Below are positions 27,678 through 37,542 of a stretch of 64,000 nucleotides of DNA, in pieces. The first letter of the stretch is position 1, and every line of letters begins with the position of its first letter. Under the pieces are notes generated by a model. That model saw only the letters and a program-made list of their open reading frames with translations. It did not search any database and was not told the origin of the DNA. This stretch comes from Gemmatimonadaceae bacterium. GTDB lineage: Bacteria; Gemmatimonadota; Gemmatimonadetes; Gemmatimonadales; Gemmatimonadaceae. Location of the stretch: NCBI GenBank assembly GCA_016720905.1, contig JADKJT010000013.1, positions 50,272 through 114,271 of the forward strand, written 5' to 3'. The position numbers and the translations under genes were made by a program.

Positions 27678-28262
27678 GTGCATCGCGTCGCCGACGCGCG
27701 GTTGCCAACCGCCTTCGGCGAGTGGCGGGTGGTGGGGTATCGGAATGACGTGGACGCCCGTGAGCATATTGCGCTCACGTTCGGCGACGTTGAGAACGGC
27801 GAGAACGTGCTGGCGCGCATGCACTCCAAGTGCCTGACGGGCGATGTCTTTCACTCCCAGCGTTGTGATTGCGGCTGGCAGCTCGAGACGGCGATGCGCA
27901 TGATACAGGCGGAAGGGCGAGGGGTTATCGTCTATCTCGATCAGGAAGGCCGCGGGATTGGACTGCTCAACAAGCTGAAGGCCTATGAACTGCAGGATCA
28001 CGGCGCGGATACAGTGGAAGCCAACGAACAGTTGGGATTCAAGGCCGATCTGCGGAACTACGGTATCGGCGCGCAGATCCTGCTGGATCTCGGTCTGAAG
28101 AGCATTCGGGTGCTCACGAATAATCCGCGCAAGATCGTCGGACTCGATGGCTACGGCATTGCCGTGACCGATCGCGTCCGACTCCAGGCACCGTCGACCG
28201 ACGAAAACGCCTCCTACCTCGAGACCAAGCGCACCAAGCTCGGTCACTTGTTCGCGATCTGA
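27678..28262 (+). CDS. ribA: GTP cyclohydrolase II
   Basis: 194 residues from GTG 27678 (a CTG at 27660 would add LKTDRL). Zinc ligands CLTGDVFHSQRCDCG; the GTP-binding and active-site segment YLDQEGRGIGLLNK; the KIVGLDGYG segment near the C-terminus. Opens GTP to start riboflavin synthesis. Located 21 bp after ribB. Confidence 0.94.
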   Translation: MHRVADARLPTAFGEWRVVGYRNDVDAREHIALTFGDVENGENVLARMHSKCLTGDVFHSQRCDCGWQLETAMRMIQAEGRGVIVYLDQEGRGIGLLNKLKAYELQDHGADTVEANEQLGFKADLRNYGIGAQILLDLGLKSIRVLTNNPRKIVGLDGYGIAVTDRVRLQAPSTDENASYLETKRTKLGHLFAI

Positions 28263-28308
28263 CAGTGAAAACGGGTTCTATGACGAAGTGTTTCGGGGTG
28301 ACGCGCTG

Positions 28309-28806
28309 ATGGCGGAATTTTCAGGGCAGCCGCGCGGAGAAGGTCGGCGCATTGTGGTGGTGGCCAGTCGGTTCAACGAAACCGTGACGATGCCCTTGGC
28401 CGAGGGGGCCGTGGCGGCCTTGGTGGGGCAGGGTGTCGAATTCGACAACATCGATGTGCTCTGGGTGCCTGGCGCCTGGGAACTCACCGTCGCTGTACGC
28501 CGCGCACTGGCCACCGAACGCTATGACGCCGCCGTCACCGTGGGCGCGGTGATTCGTGGCGACACGCCGCACTTCGACATTGTCGCCGGCGAATCGGCGC
28601 GCGGCCTGATGGAAGTCTCGCGCGACTTTGACATCCCCGTCACGCTGGGGCTGCTGACAACGGATACGCTTGAGCAGGCGGAGGCACGCGCCGGCGGCGC
28701 ACACGGCAACAAGGGCGCCGATGCGGCATTGGCGGCACTCGAGTTGCTGGATCTGTTCGACCGGTTTGAACCGGCGACCGACGAGTTGGACGAGGACCCC
28801 GACTGA
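28309..28806 (+). CDS. ribH: 6,7-dimethyl-8-ribityllumazine synthase
   Basis: 165 residues from ATG 28309. Typical elements: ASRFNETVT, PGAWELTVAVRR, GAVIRGDTPHFD with the catalytic His, and GLLTTDTLEQAEARAGG. Condenses the RibA/D and RibB products. The acidic tail (EPATDELDEDPD) is longer than usual. Last rib gene; its stop overlaps the next start by one base. Confidence 0.95.
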   Translation: MAEFSGQPRGEGRRIVVVASRFNETVTMPLAEGAVAALVGQGVEFDNIDVLWVPGAWELTVAVRRALATERYDAAVTVGAVIRGDTPHFDIVAGESARGLMEVSRDFDIPVTLGLLTTDTLEQAEARAGGAHGNKGADAALAALELLDLFDRFEPATDELDEDPD

Positions 28807-29321
28807 TGGCGTCCGACCTGCGCGACGAAACATTCTGGGATGGACCAACTCAGGAACCACCGGCGCCACGCGCTGGAGGCGCCGGGCGCGTACACACGGC
28901 AACGAAGAGCGAGCGCGTGGAGACGCGCGGTCGCGCGCGCGCGCTACAGGCGCTGTACGCCGCTGATCTCCGCGACATGACCCAGTTGCGACGGATCGCC
29001 ATCATGGTGTTCGACGACCTCGCGGTGGAGCCAGGCGAGCGCGCGGTCGCGTCGAAGCTGGTCGCCACCGTGGTCGAGCAAGGCGCGCAGTTGGACGATG
29101 CACTGGCGGATGTCACGTCCAACTGGCGGATGGAACGTCTGGGGGTGATTGAACGCAGTGTGCTGCGATTGGCCGCTGCCGAATTCGCGCGCGGCGAAAC
29201 GCCAGTGAAGGTGGTCTTGCAGGAGGCCGTGCACCTGGCCGAGCGCTACGGCACGACGCGCAGTGCACGTTTCGTCAATGGCGTCCTCGACGCCTACGCG
29301 CGACGACTCGGCCTCTTGTGA
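28806..29321 (+). CDS. nusB: Transcription antitermination factor NusB
   Basis: 171 residues. The NusB fold starts near residue 38 (RGRARALQALYAADL) and ends RSARFVNGVLDAYARRLG; the first ~37 residues are an extra polar extension. NusB binds boxA RNA with S10 during rRNA transcription. Neighbourhood ribH-nusB is widely conserved in bacteria and supports the call. Confidence 0.93.
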   Translation: MASDLRDETFWDGPTQEPPAPRAGGAGRVHTATKSERVETRGRARALQALYAADLRDMTQLRRIAIMVFDDLAVEPGERAVASKLVATVVEQGAQLDDALADVTSNWRMERLGVIERSVLRLAAAEFARGETPVKVVLQEAVHLAERYGTTRSARFVNGVLDAYARRLGLL

Positions 29322-30442
29322 ACGACCTCCTGCGCATTGCCCTCGTCAATTGGCAGTGTCGCGAGAACCCGTTGGCGGGTGGGGCCGAGATCCATCTCCA
29401 TGAGATCTTCGGACGACTCGCCGAACGGGGCCATCAGGTCGTGCTGTTGTGCGGCGGGTGGCCAGGGTGTCCCCCACGGGCCATGCTCGATGGCATCGAG
29501 GTGCATCGCGTCGGCACTCGCGCCACCTTTCCGTTTCTGGCCCGCGGCTATTGGCACCGGCACCTGGCTGCGCGCGACACGGATGTCGTCGTGGAAGACA
29601 TCAACAAGGTGCCGCTGTATACGCCTACATGGCGCACACCCAAGTTGGTCGGCCTGGTGCCGCATCTCTTTGGAGGCACGGCGTTTCAGGAGCTCGCCGC
29701 GCCACTGGCCGCGGCGGTGTGGCTCGCCGAGCGCCCGATGCCATGGTGCTATCGTCATCACGCATTCCAGGCGATCAGCGACAGCACCCGTGACGACCTC
29801 GTCTCGCGCGGCGTCTCTCGGGAAAGCATCCGTGTCATCTTCCCTGGTATCGATACCGAGCAGTACACTCCGGATAGCACTGTCAGGTCGGAACGGCCGC
29901 TCTTCGCCTATCTCGGGCGACTGAAGCGGTACAAGGGTGTCGACCTGGTCCTTCGGGCGTTCGCCGCATCCAATATTCCGGATGCCGAACTGGAGATTGC
30001 CGGGGCTGGGGAATTTCGGGCGGATTTGGAGCGCCTGGCGGGAACATTGGGTGTAGGGGACAGGGTACGGTTCTTAGGACGCATTGACGAAACGACCAAG
30101 ATCGCCTTGCTGCGACGGGCATGGGCGACGCTCTTCGCTTCACCCAAGGAGGGATGGGGAATCACGAATCTGGAAGCAGCGGCGAGCGGGACTCCGGTGA
30201 TTGCGTCGAACTCTCCCGGCATCCGCGAATCGGTTCGGCATGGCGAGACTGGGTTCCTCGTGCCGCACGGAGACGTCGCTGCGATGGCAGCATGCATGCG
30301 AAACCTCAGCGGCGAGCGAGCGCTCGTCGAACACCTGGGGATCGCCGCACGGCGCTTCGCCGAAGGCTTCACCTGGCAGCGCGCCGCCAACGAGACTGCA
30401 GCCCACCTCCGTGAGGTGGTGGGAATGGGAGGAGGTCGCTGA
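29318..30442 (+). CDS. GT4-family glycosyltransferase
   Basis: 374 residues; GTG start overlaps nusB by 4 bp. GT-B fold: N-terminal acceptor half (NPLAGGAEIHLHEIFGRLAERGH) and a C-terminal Glycos_transf_1 half (LFAYLGRLKRYKGVDLVLRA; EGWGITNLEAAASGTPVIAS with the nucleotide-sugar Glu motif). Transfers a sugar from a nucleotide donor in the cytosol, probably to a glycolipid or envelope polymer; the donor is not readable. No other polysaccharide gene is adjacent. Confidence 0.88.
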   Translation: MNDLLRIALVNWQCRENPLAGGAEIHLHEIFGRLAERGHQVVLLCGGWPGCPPRAMLDGIEVHRVGTRATFPFLARGYWHRHLAARDTDVVVEDINKVPLYTPTWRTPKLVGLVPHLFGGTAFQELAAPLAAAVWLAERPMPWCYRHHAFQAISDSTRDDLVSRGVSRESIRVIFPGIDTEQYTPDSTVRSERPLFAYLGRLKRYKGVDLVLRAFAASNIPDAELEIAGAGEFRADLERLAGTLGVGDRVRFLGRIDETTKIALLRRAWATLFASPKEGWGITNLEAAASGTPVIASNSPGIRESVRHGETGFLVPHGDVAAMAACMRNLSGERALVEHLGIAARRFAEGFTWQRAANETAAHLREVVGMGGGR

Positions 30443-30759
30443 TGGAAATCATCCTGCACGCGCACCATGCTGATGTCACCGACTCGCTTCGTGATCAGGC
30501 CGAAGCCGCCATTCGCCGCATCGCCAGCCGACTGCATCGCGTGGTCCACGCGATCATCCGATTCATCAGCGACGGACAGACGCGTCGCGTGGAAATCGTC
30601 CTGAATGGAACGCGCTCGCGTTCCCTCTTCGCGCACGCTGATGCGCGCGACTTTGCGCCGGCGCTGGTCACGGCGGTCCACCGCCTCGAGAGTCAGGTGG
30701 CGCGGGTTCGTACGCGGCAGCTGCGTCGGAACACACCGCCCGGAGAGCGCACCGGGTGA
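30442..30759 (+). CDS. hpf: Ribosome hibernation-promoting factor, short form
   Basis: 105 residues, only the N-terminal S30AE domain (HAHHADVTDSLRDQAEAAIRRI), so the short HPF/YfiA type without the dimerisation tail. Binds the 30S decoding centre in stationary phase. It overlaps the glycosyltransferase stop and lies just before hprK, echoing the hpf-PTS neighbourhood near rpoN of Proteobacteria. Confidence 0.85.
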   Translation: MEIILHAHHADVTDSLRDQAEAAIRRIASRLHRVVHAIIRFISDGQTRRVEIVLNGTRSRSLFAHADARDFAPALVTAVHRLESQVARVRTRQLRRNTPPGERTG

Positions 30760-31730
30760 CCCGTCGATTGACCGTCGGTACGCTGTTCGAGCGGATGAAG
30801 GAACCGCTTGAACTGGAACTGCTCGGCCCGGACGTTGGTCTGGATCGCGAAATCACGAGCCCCGAGGCATCCAGCCCGGGGCTCGTGCTGTCCGGGTACA
30901 TCAATCGCTTCCCCTATCAGCGCATTCAGGTCCTCGGCGAAACAGAGGTCAGCTATCTCCAATCCCTCGACGCCGGGCAACGCGTCGCCAACCTCGAGCA
31001 GTTCTTCGGGTTTCCGTTGCCGTGCGCCTTTATCACCAAACAGCTTGACCCGCCAGCGCCCTTGCTGGAACTGGCCGCGCAGGCCGGCGTTGCCGTCCTG
31101 CGCTCGCGCCTGAAGACCGCCGAGTTCTATCGGTTGCTCAAGCCGTACCTCGCCGATCAATTTGCGCCAACCACCACGTTGCACGGATCGCTGGCCGATG
31201 TGTTCGGTGTGGGGGTGTTCTTCACCGGCAAGAGCGGGATCGGCAAGTCGGAGTGTGTGCTCGATCTGGTCGAACGCGGCCATCGCCTCGTTGCCGATGA
31301 TCTGGTTTTCGTCTCGCGACGCGGGAATGACGTGCTGATCGGACGCGGACACGAGTTGCAGCGGCATTTCATGGAAATCCGCGGTGTCGGACTCCTCGAT
31401 ATCCCCGCCATCTTCGGCATTCACGCGGTGCGCCAGCAGAAGCGCATTGAAGTTATCGTGATTCTGGAGGAATGGGACGGCCAGACGCACGTCGATCGCA
31501 CCGGCCTTGACGTGCAGACGACGAACATTCTCGGCGTCGAAGTGCCGCGCATTACCGTCAACCTGAATCCCGGCAAGAATATCACGGTGATTGCCGAGGT
31601 CATCGCGATGAACCACCTGTTGCGTTACTATCGGGGGTATGATTCGGCCACGGCGTTCAATGAACGGCTGATCGGCCGGATGCGACGCACGTCGGATGTA
31701 CAACGGTACTTGCAGGAGGACGACGAGTAG
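30756..31730 (+). CDS. hprK: HPr kinase/phosphorylase
   Basis: 324 residues, GTG start overlapping hpf. Walker A GKSGIGKSE near residue 155 and the family signature MEIRGVGLLDIPAIFG about 50 residues later. Phosphorylates and dephosphorylates HPr on its regulatory Ser. The matching Ser segment GKSIMGVMML is present in the HPr encoded 2.5 kb downstream, so regulation within this PTS is probable. Stop overlaps the EIIA start. Confidence 0.94.
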   Translation: MTRRLTVGTLFERMKEPLELELLGPDVGLDREITSPEASSPGLVLSGYINRFPYQRIQVLGETEVSYLQSLDAGQRVANLEQFFGFPLPCAFITKQLDPPAPLLELAAQAGVAVLRSRLKTAEFYRLLKPYLADQFAPTTTLHGSLADVFGVGVFFTGKSGIGKSECVLDLVERGHRLVADDLVFVSRRGNDVLIGRGHELQRHFMEIRGVGLLDIPAIFGIHAVRQQKRIEVIVILEEWDGQTHVDRTGLDVQTTNILGVEVPRITVNLNPGKNITVIAEVIAMNHLLRYYRGYDSATAFNERLIGRMRRTSDVQRYLQEDDE

Positions 31731-32134
31731 TGAACGCCGGGAAAGGGCAGCCCACGCAGGCGATTCGGGCGCTCATCGCGGCCCATGGGACTCTGGCGGC
31801 GGGGCTTGCTTCGGCCGTTGAGCAGATCACCGGGCGCGGCGCGATCTTCCTGGCGATGTCAAACACCAGCCTCAGTCTGAGCGACATTCAGGAATCGTTG
31901 GTGCGCGCGCTTGACGAGACCGGTGCTCGGGTGATCTTCACGGACTTGCCCGCCGGCAGTTGTACCATGGCCGTACGCAAGTTGATGCGGACCCGACCCG
32001 ATGTCGTCCTCGTCACTGGAGCCAATTTGCCGTTGTTGCTCGACTTCGCGATGCAGGATGACGCCGATCCTGCCGTTGCCGCGCGTGCCGCGCTGGACCG
32101 CGGTCGCGCGTCGATGGTGGCGCACGGCGCCTGA
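31730..32134 (+). CDS. Mannose-family PTS EIIA component
   Basis: 134 residues from GTG 31730. The phosphorylated His is in IAAHGTLAAGL near residue 18. The fold matches EIIA-Man (phosphate relay from HPr to EIIB). Cytosolic. The sugar cannot be inferred. Followed after 27 bp by EIIB. Confidence 0.88.
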   Translation: MNAGKGQPTQAIRALIAAHGTLAAGLASAVEQITGRGAIFLAMSNTSLSLSDIQESLVRALDETGARVIFTDLPAGSCTMAVRKLMRTRPDVVLVTGANLPLLLDFAMQDDADPAVAARAALDRGRASMVAHGA

Positions 32135-32161
32135 TTCGTTCAAGATCTTTTTGCCACTCGC

Positions 32162-32656
32162 ATGCCCATTGCGCTGTATCGTATCGATGATCGACTGATC
32201 CACGGCCAGGTCGTGGTGGGATGGGGCCAGCCGCTTGAGCTGCGATTCATCGTGCTCGTGGATGACGAAGTCGCCACCAGCGAGTGGGAACAGGAGCTCT
32301 ACCGCATGGGGGTGCCACCGGAAATGCAGGTGCATTTTCTGACCGTGGAAGACGCCGCCACGGCCTTGCCCGCCATGCACGAGGACGCGCAACCCGGCAT
32401 CGTCTTGGTGGGCGATATCGGCACCATGGCGCGCCTGGTGGCGAAAACCGGGAACCTCATTCACGCGGTCAACGTCGGTGGCGTGCATCATTCGCCGGGC
32501 CGAACCCCGCGCCTGCGGTATGTATTCCTGACGGCCGCAGAGGAGACCGGGCTGCGGGCGATCGAGCAACTCGGGGTCGAGGTGTCGGCACAGGATGTGC
32601 CGAGCGCGCGGCCCGTGTCGTTGGATGAGTTGCTGCGTAGCACCCTCGACGGGTGA
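32162..32656 (+). CDS. Mannose-family PTS EIIB component
   Basis: 164 residues. The active-site His lies in RIDDRLIHGQVVVGW near residue 14, the hallmark of the sorbose/mannose EIIB family. Accepts phosphate from EIIA and passes it to the sugar bound by EIIC/EIID. Stop overlaps the EIIC start. Confidence 0.92.
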   Translation: MPIALYRIDDRLIHGQVVVGWGQPLELRFIVLVDDEVATSEWEQELYRMGVPPEMQVHFLTVEDAATALPAMHEDAQPGIVLVGDIGTMARLVAKTGNLIHAVNVGGVHHSPGRTPRLRYVFLTAAEETGLRAIEQLGVEVSAQDVPSARPVSLDELLRSTLDG

Positions 32657-33408
32657 TGGAGGTGAGTGTGCTGTCCACGCTCGGTGATCCCGCGTCGTCG
32701 ACGTTGGTGGAGCCGCTCTGGCATCTGCTGCCACTTTCGATGCTGGCAGGTGTCACGGGGCTCGACGTGGTCAGCTTTCCGCAGGTGATGATTTCGCGAC
32801 CGCTGGTCGCGGCCACCGTGGCCGGGGCATTTCTCGGAGCGCCGGTGGCCGGTATGGTGTGCGGCGCAGCGCTTGAGTGTCTGGCGCTCGAGTCGCTACC
32901 CGTTGGCGCGTCGCGCTACCCCGAGTGGGGCAGCGCGTCGGTCGTCGCGGGAGCGATCGCCGCCCACGGTGTCGAGGGGGCGGCCTTGCCGCACCCCGGC
33001 GCATTTGCCGTGGCCGTCATCGTGGGAATCGTGACCGCGTGGATCGGTGGCCTGTCGATGGTCAAGCATCGCCAGCTTATCGCCGCCTTCGCTCGTCCCC
33101 GACTCGGACAGCTCGCGGCGGGCAATCGCAATACGGTCGTTGGACTACAGGTGTTCGGTATGACGGTCGACTTGGCTCGCGGCGCGATGATTGGTGCCCT
33201 GAGCTATCTGCCGGCGGCGTGGTTTACCAACTGGGCTGACGCCCGCTGGTCAACGCGTGAGGATGTCACCCGCGCGTATGTGGTGGTCGCCGTCGCCGCG
33301 GTGGCTGCTGCGGCCGTGTGGAAGGACTTCCATGCGATCAGCGGAACACGTCGATTGTTCCTGGCGTCGCTGGCCGTGGGCACACTGCTGGTGGTGCTTG
33401 GTGTCTGA
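32653..33408 (+). CDS. Mannose-family PTS EIIC membrane component
   Basis: 251 residues (GTG 32653; ATG 32656 possible). Six to seven hydrophobic segments, e.g. VAATVAGAFLGAPVAGMVCG and TRRLFLASLAVGTLLVVLGV, and the EIIC-type VMISRPLVA region. Forms the membrane channel with EIID. Overlaps EIID by 8 bp. Confidence 0.85.
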   Translation: MMEVSVLSTLGDPASSTLVEPLWHLLPLSMLAGVTGLDVVSFPQVMISRPLVAATVAGAFLGAPVAGMVCGAALECLALESLPVGASRYPEWGSASVVAGAIAAHGVEGAALPHPGAFAVAVIVGIVTAWIGGLSMVKHRQLIAAFARPRLGQLAAGNRNTVVGLQVFGMTVDLARGAMIGALSYLPAAWFTNWADARWSTREDVTRAYVVVAVAAVAAAAVWKDFHAISGTRRLFLASLAVGTLLVVLGV

Positions 33409-34243
33409 TCAACCGATGCCTACGGCCGGCACCGAGGCAACCCCGGCGCGCGGGACTCCGATGGGGGCGTCGGGCCTCGAGTCTGGCCCGTCGCTCGACA
33501 GCGCGACCCGGCTGTCCATGCTGCTCCGCACACTTGCCATTCAAGGCTCCTGGAACTACGAGATCCTCGTCGGGAACGGCATCGGGTTCTGCGTCGAGCC
33601 CGCGTTGCGACGCCTGCCCGGTGGCATCGACGGCGAGGCCTATCGGCACGCGCTGGCGCGGCAGTCGGTCTACTTCAACGCGCACCCGTATCTCGCTGCA
33701 CTGGCGGTTGGTTCGCTGGCGCGCGCGGAAGTGGATCAGGTGGCTCCGCTTCGCATCGAGCGCTTCCGTACGGCGCTTTGTGGTCCGTTGGGCAGCGTCG
33801 GGGACCGTCTGGTCTGGGCCTCCTGGCTTCCGGCCTGCTCGCTAATCGGACTGCTGCTCTTTGGTCTCGGCTGGTCGGCCCTTGGGGTGGCGGCAGGATT
33901 CCTGCTGCTGTACAACATCGGACATCTGGGATTGCGCGATTGGGGACTGCGGGCCGGCTGGCGACACGGTTTGCGGGTGGCCTCGGCGCTTGGGCACCCG
34001 GTGCTGCAGCATGGACCGCGCTACATTGGACGGGCGGCGGCGGTGTGTGCCGGATTGGCGCTGCCGCTGGCGGTACATCGAGCGATTGGTGGGGGGGCGC
34101 CGGTCTCGCCGGTGCCGATCGGCGTCGCCGTGGCGACGCCGCTGGTCGCGGTACTGTTGGTCCGATTGCACGGACGCGCGGAGGGGTGGCGCGTAGTGCT
34201 GCTGTTGCTGGCGATCCTTGTCCTCTACTCGGTGGTCCGTTGA
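33401..34243 (+). CDS. Mannose-family PTS EIID membrane component
   Basis: 280 residues from GTG 33401 (ATG 33416 possible). EIID elements: LAIQGSWNYE near the start, ALRRLPGG, YFNAHPYLAALAVG, then hydrophobic helices and a C-terminal helix VLLLLAILVLYSVVR. Somewhat diverged from EIID-Man but in the right order and size. Partner of EIIC. Stop overlaps ptsH. Confidence 0.88.
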   Translation: MSDQPMPTAGTEATPARGTPMGASGLESGPSLDSATRLSMLLRTLAIQGSWNYEILVGNGIGFCVEPALRRLPGGIDGEAYRHALARQSVYFNAHPYLAALAVGSLARAEVDQVAPLRIERFRTALCGPLGSVGDRLVWASWLPACSLIGLLLFGLGWSALGVAAGFLLLYNIGHLGLRDWGLRAGWRHGLRVASALGHPVLQHGPRYIGRAAAVCAGLALPLAVHRAIGGGAPVSPVPIGVAVATPLVAVLLVRLHGRAEGWRVVLLLLAILVLYSVVR

Positions 34244-34509
34244 TGGCTGAGCGCTCCGTCCAAATCGTCAACAAGCACGGCCTGCATGCGCGCCCGGCGG
34301 CCGAAATGGTCAAGGCCGCATCGCGTTTCCTGTGCGACATCACCATTTCGCGTGATGATCTCGAAGTCAACGGCAAGAGCATCATGGGGGTGATGATGTT
34401 GGCTGCGGAGTTCGGGGCCAGTATCACCTTGCGTGCGACCGGTCCGGACGCCGATGCGGCGCTTGATGCGCTCGCGGCGCTCGTCGCGTCGCGGTTCGGG
34501 GAGACGTAA
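34243..34509 (+). CDS. ptsH: Phosphocarrier protein HPr
   Basis: 88 residues. Phospho-His in NKHGLHARPA (residue ~15) and the regulatory Ser in NGKSIMGVMML (residue ~46), the site used by HprK. Relays phosphate from EI to EIIA. The stop overlaps the ptsI start. Confidence 0.95.
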   Translation: MAERSVQIVNKHGLHARPAAEMVKAASRFLCDITISRDDLEVNGKSIMGVMMLAAEFGASITLRATGPDADAALDALAALVASRFGET

Positions 34510-36282
34510 TGCAGTCGGTGCTCCGCGGCATTCCCGCCTCACCTGGAATCGTCGTTGGACCGGTCCACCTCTTGCGTTGGGAGGTGCCGGAAGTGCGCCA
34601 GCGCCTCATCACCGACGCCGACATTACATCCGAAATCGCCCGATTGCATGGCGCGTTCGAGAGCGCCCGTGAGCGGCTGCGTCACTTGCGCACACGGGCG
34701 GAGGCGCAGGCCGGACCGAAGGAAGCGGCCATCTTCGACGTGCAATTGTCAATCCTCGATGATCGTTCGCTTACCGAAAGCGTTGAGGCGCTCATCCGCC
34801 AGAATCTGGGCGCTGACAAGGCGTTCGATCTTATTCTCCTGGAGTGGCGGCAGCATTTCGCGCGCCATACGGCGCCCATGCTGCGGGAGCGCGTTGGTGA
34901 CCTCACCGACGTGCACATCCGGGTGCTCACGATCCTGATGGGACTTCCGGACCATGATCCGGTCGACGTGCCACGCGGCAGCAATGCGATTCTCGTGACG
35001 CATGATCTCACGCCGTCGCTCACGATGCAGTTGGACCGGGACTGCATCGCGGCGATCGCCACCGATGCGGGCACTGCAACCGCCCACGTGGCCATCCTGG
35101 CGCGATCACTCGGGCTCCCGGCTGTCGTGGGCCTGCGCAACGCGCTCAAGTACCTCCAGGGTGGCGAAGTGGCCATTCTGAACGGTGCGGAAGGCACCCT
35201 CATGATTGCCCCCAGCGAACATGAGATTGCCGACGCGCGCCGGCAGGTCGTCGAGGAGGCCGGGCACGCCGATCAACTGCGCGAACTGGCGCACAGCGAA
35301 CCGGTGACCCTCGATGCGGTGCGCATCGTGGTGCGGGCCAACGTCGACATTCCCGAGGAGTCCGAGTTGGCGTCGCAGAGCGGGGCCGACGGGGGTCGGG
35401 CTCATGCGGACGGAATTCCTCGTCGTGCAACGGGCCGAGATGCCGGACGAGGACGAGCAGTATCGCGCCTATCAACGGGTGGTGCAGGCCTTCGCGGGAC
35501 GACCGGTCATCATTCGGACGTTCGATGTGGGCGGCGACAAACTGCCGGTCGGCGGGTTCCCATCCGAGCCGAATCCATTCCTCGGCTGGCGTGCCATCCG
35601 TATGTGCCTCGATGAGAGCGAGCTGTTCAAGGTGCAGTTGCGCGCCCTCATGCGGGCCGGTGTGCACGGCGATCTGCGCATCATGCTGCCGCTGGTGGTG
35701 ACCGTCGACGAAGTCCGCGAAACACGGAAGTTGATCGAAGAGTGCGTCGAGGAACTGTCGGCCCGCCGCATTCCGTTCCGCGCCGACCTGCCGCTTGGGG
35801 TCATGGTGGAGACGCCGGCCGCAGCCATTGCCTGCGACACCTTGGTGCGCGATGTCGACTTCTTCAGCATCGGATCGAACGACCTGGTGCAATACACCTT
35901 GGCAGTCGACCGGGGCAATGCCAATCTCGCCCCACGCTTCACCCCGTTGCATCCGGCCGTGCTCCGACTGATGGCGCAGGTACAAAGCATCGGTTCGGCC
36001 AATGGCATCGATGTCTGCGTCTGCGGCGAGATGGCCTCGCAACCGCTGGCGGTCTTCGCCATGCTGGGACTCGGCATTCGGCAACTGAGTGTCGCGCCAC
36101 GGGCGGTGGCCGGAGTCAAGCGGGTGATTCGCGGGATTCGCCTGGCAGCCGCGGTCGAGGCGGCGCAGGAGGCGCTGTCGTCGGGCACGGCGCGGGAAGT
36201 GGAGACGCTGTTGCGCCGCCGCCTGCGTGCGGAGCTCGACGTGCACAATGGCGCCAGCGGCGGGTTGCCCGCTCTCTTCTAG
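34509..36282 (+). pseudogene. ptsI: PTS enzyme I, frameshifted in a G run
   Basis: Starts MQSVLRGIPASPGIVVG. Frame one carries the HPr-binding domain and the phospho-His segment GTATAHVAILARS near residue 190. At the G5 run 35391-35395 the frame changes; the correct continuation GADGVGLMRTEFLV is in the next frame, which runs to 36282 with the PEP-binding region (GSNDLVQYTLAVDRG; VCVCGEMAS). Four Gs instead of five would restore one ~590-residue protein, the normal EI length. Starts the PTS cascade with PEP. Because the lesion is one base in a homopolymer and all partners are intact, an assembly error is likely. Confidence 0.9.
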
Positions 36283-36347
36283 CGGACTAGCGTACGTGAC
36301 CGGACGCGATCGGCGTCCTGCATGTTCCCCATCACCCCGAGTGCTGC

Positions 36348-37520
36348 GTGGCCGACCGTCATCTTTTCACCTCGGAGTCGGTGACCGAGGGACATCCGGA
36401 CAAGATTGCTGATCAGATTTCCGATGCCGTCCTCGACGCCATTCTGACCGTTGATCCCGCGGCCCGCGTGGCCTGCGAGACGCTCGTCACGACCGGATTG
36501 GCGGTGATTGCGGGAGAGATCACCACCTCGGCCTACGTGCACCTGCCGGAGGTCGTACGGCAAACCATCCACGACATTGGCTATAACGACGCCAATTTCG
36601 GGTTCGATGCCAAGACCTGTGCAGTCATCAGCACCATCGACCGGCAGTCGCCGGACATCGCGCAGGGTGTCGACACCGGCGGCGCCGGCGATCAAGGCAT
36701 GATGTTCGGCTATGCAACAGACGAAACGCCGGAACTCATGCCATTGCCCATTCAGCTCGCGCATGCACTGACGCATCGGTTGGCCGCGTTGCGCAAGGAC
36801 GGCACGTTGCCGTGGCTGCGCCCGGATGGCAAGGCACAGGTGTCGGTGGTGTACGAGAACCATCGCCCGGTTGCCGTCGACACGGTGGTGGTTTCCACCC
36901 AGCATGACGAAAAGATCGCCAACACCAAGTTGCGTCAGGCGATTCTGCGCGATGTGATCGAGGCCACGATCCCCGAGGAATTCCGCAGCAAAAAGGTGAA
37001 GCACCATATCAATCCCACGGGCCGTTTCGTCATCGGCGGGCCGCAGGGCGATGCGGGGCTGACCGGTCGCAAGATCATCGTCGACACCTACGGCGGCATG
37101 GGCCGCCATGGCGGCGGCGCGTTCAGCGGCAAGGATCCCTCCAAGGTGGATCGCTCGGCCTGTTACGCCGCCCGGTGGGTCGCCAAGAACATCGTCGCGG
37201 CCAAGCTGGCGCGTCGCTGCGAAGTGCAGGTGGCCTACGCCATTGGCGTTGCCGAGCCGGTGTCAGTGTATGTGCAGACGTTTGGAACCGGCATGGTGCC
37301 CGACCGTGACATCGAAGCGGCCGTCCGCGAAGTATTCGACCTCACGCCACGCGGCATTGCCCGCGACCTCGACCTGCGCAAGCCGATCTATCGCGCCACG
37401 GCCGCCTATGGGCACTTCGGTCGGACACCATACACGGAGGGACGCGGCAAGTCGGCACGGACGTTCTTCACGTGGGAGCGCACCGATCGGGTGGCCGCAC
37501 TCAAGCGTCACGTGCGGTAA
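36348..37520 (+). CDS. metK: S-adenosylmethionine synthetase
   Basis: 390 residues, GTG start 36348. Methionine-binding start LFTSESVTEGHPDKIADQIS (fragment), signature GAGDQGMMFGYA, and the P-loop-like GGGAFSGKDPSKVDRS. Forms S-adenosylmethionine from Met and ATP. No SAM riboswitch is visible in the 65-bp leader after ptsI. Confidence 0.96.
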   Translation: MADRHLFTSESVTEGHPDKIADQISDAVLDAILTVDPAARVACETLVTTGLAVIAGEITTSAYVHLPEVVRQTIHDIGYNDANFGFDAKTCAVISTIDRQSPDIAQGVDTGGAGDQGMMFGYATDETPELMPLPIQLAHALTHRLAALRKDGTLPWLRPDGKAQVSVVYENHRPVAVDTVVVSTQHDEKIANTKLRQAILRDVIEATIPEEFRSKKVKHHINPTGRFVIGGPQGDAGLTGRKIIVDTYGGMGRHGGGAFSGKDPSKVDRSACYAARWVAKNIVAAKLARRCEVQVAYAIGVAEPVSVYVQTFGTGMVPDRDIEAAVREVFDLTPRGIARDLDLRKPIYRATAAYGHFGRTPYTEGRGKSARTFFTWERTDRVAALKRHVR

Positions 37521-37542
37521 GGCCTCGCGCCCGGAGAGAACG

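Noticed and set aside
36283..36347. SAM riboswitch before metK
   Set aside because: The 65-bp leader is too short and lacks the conserved core.
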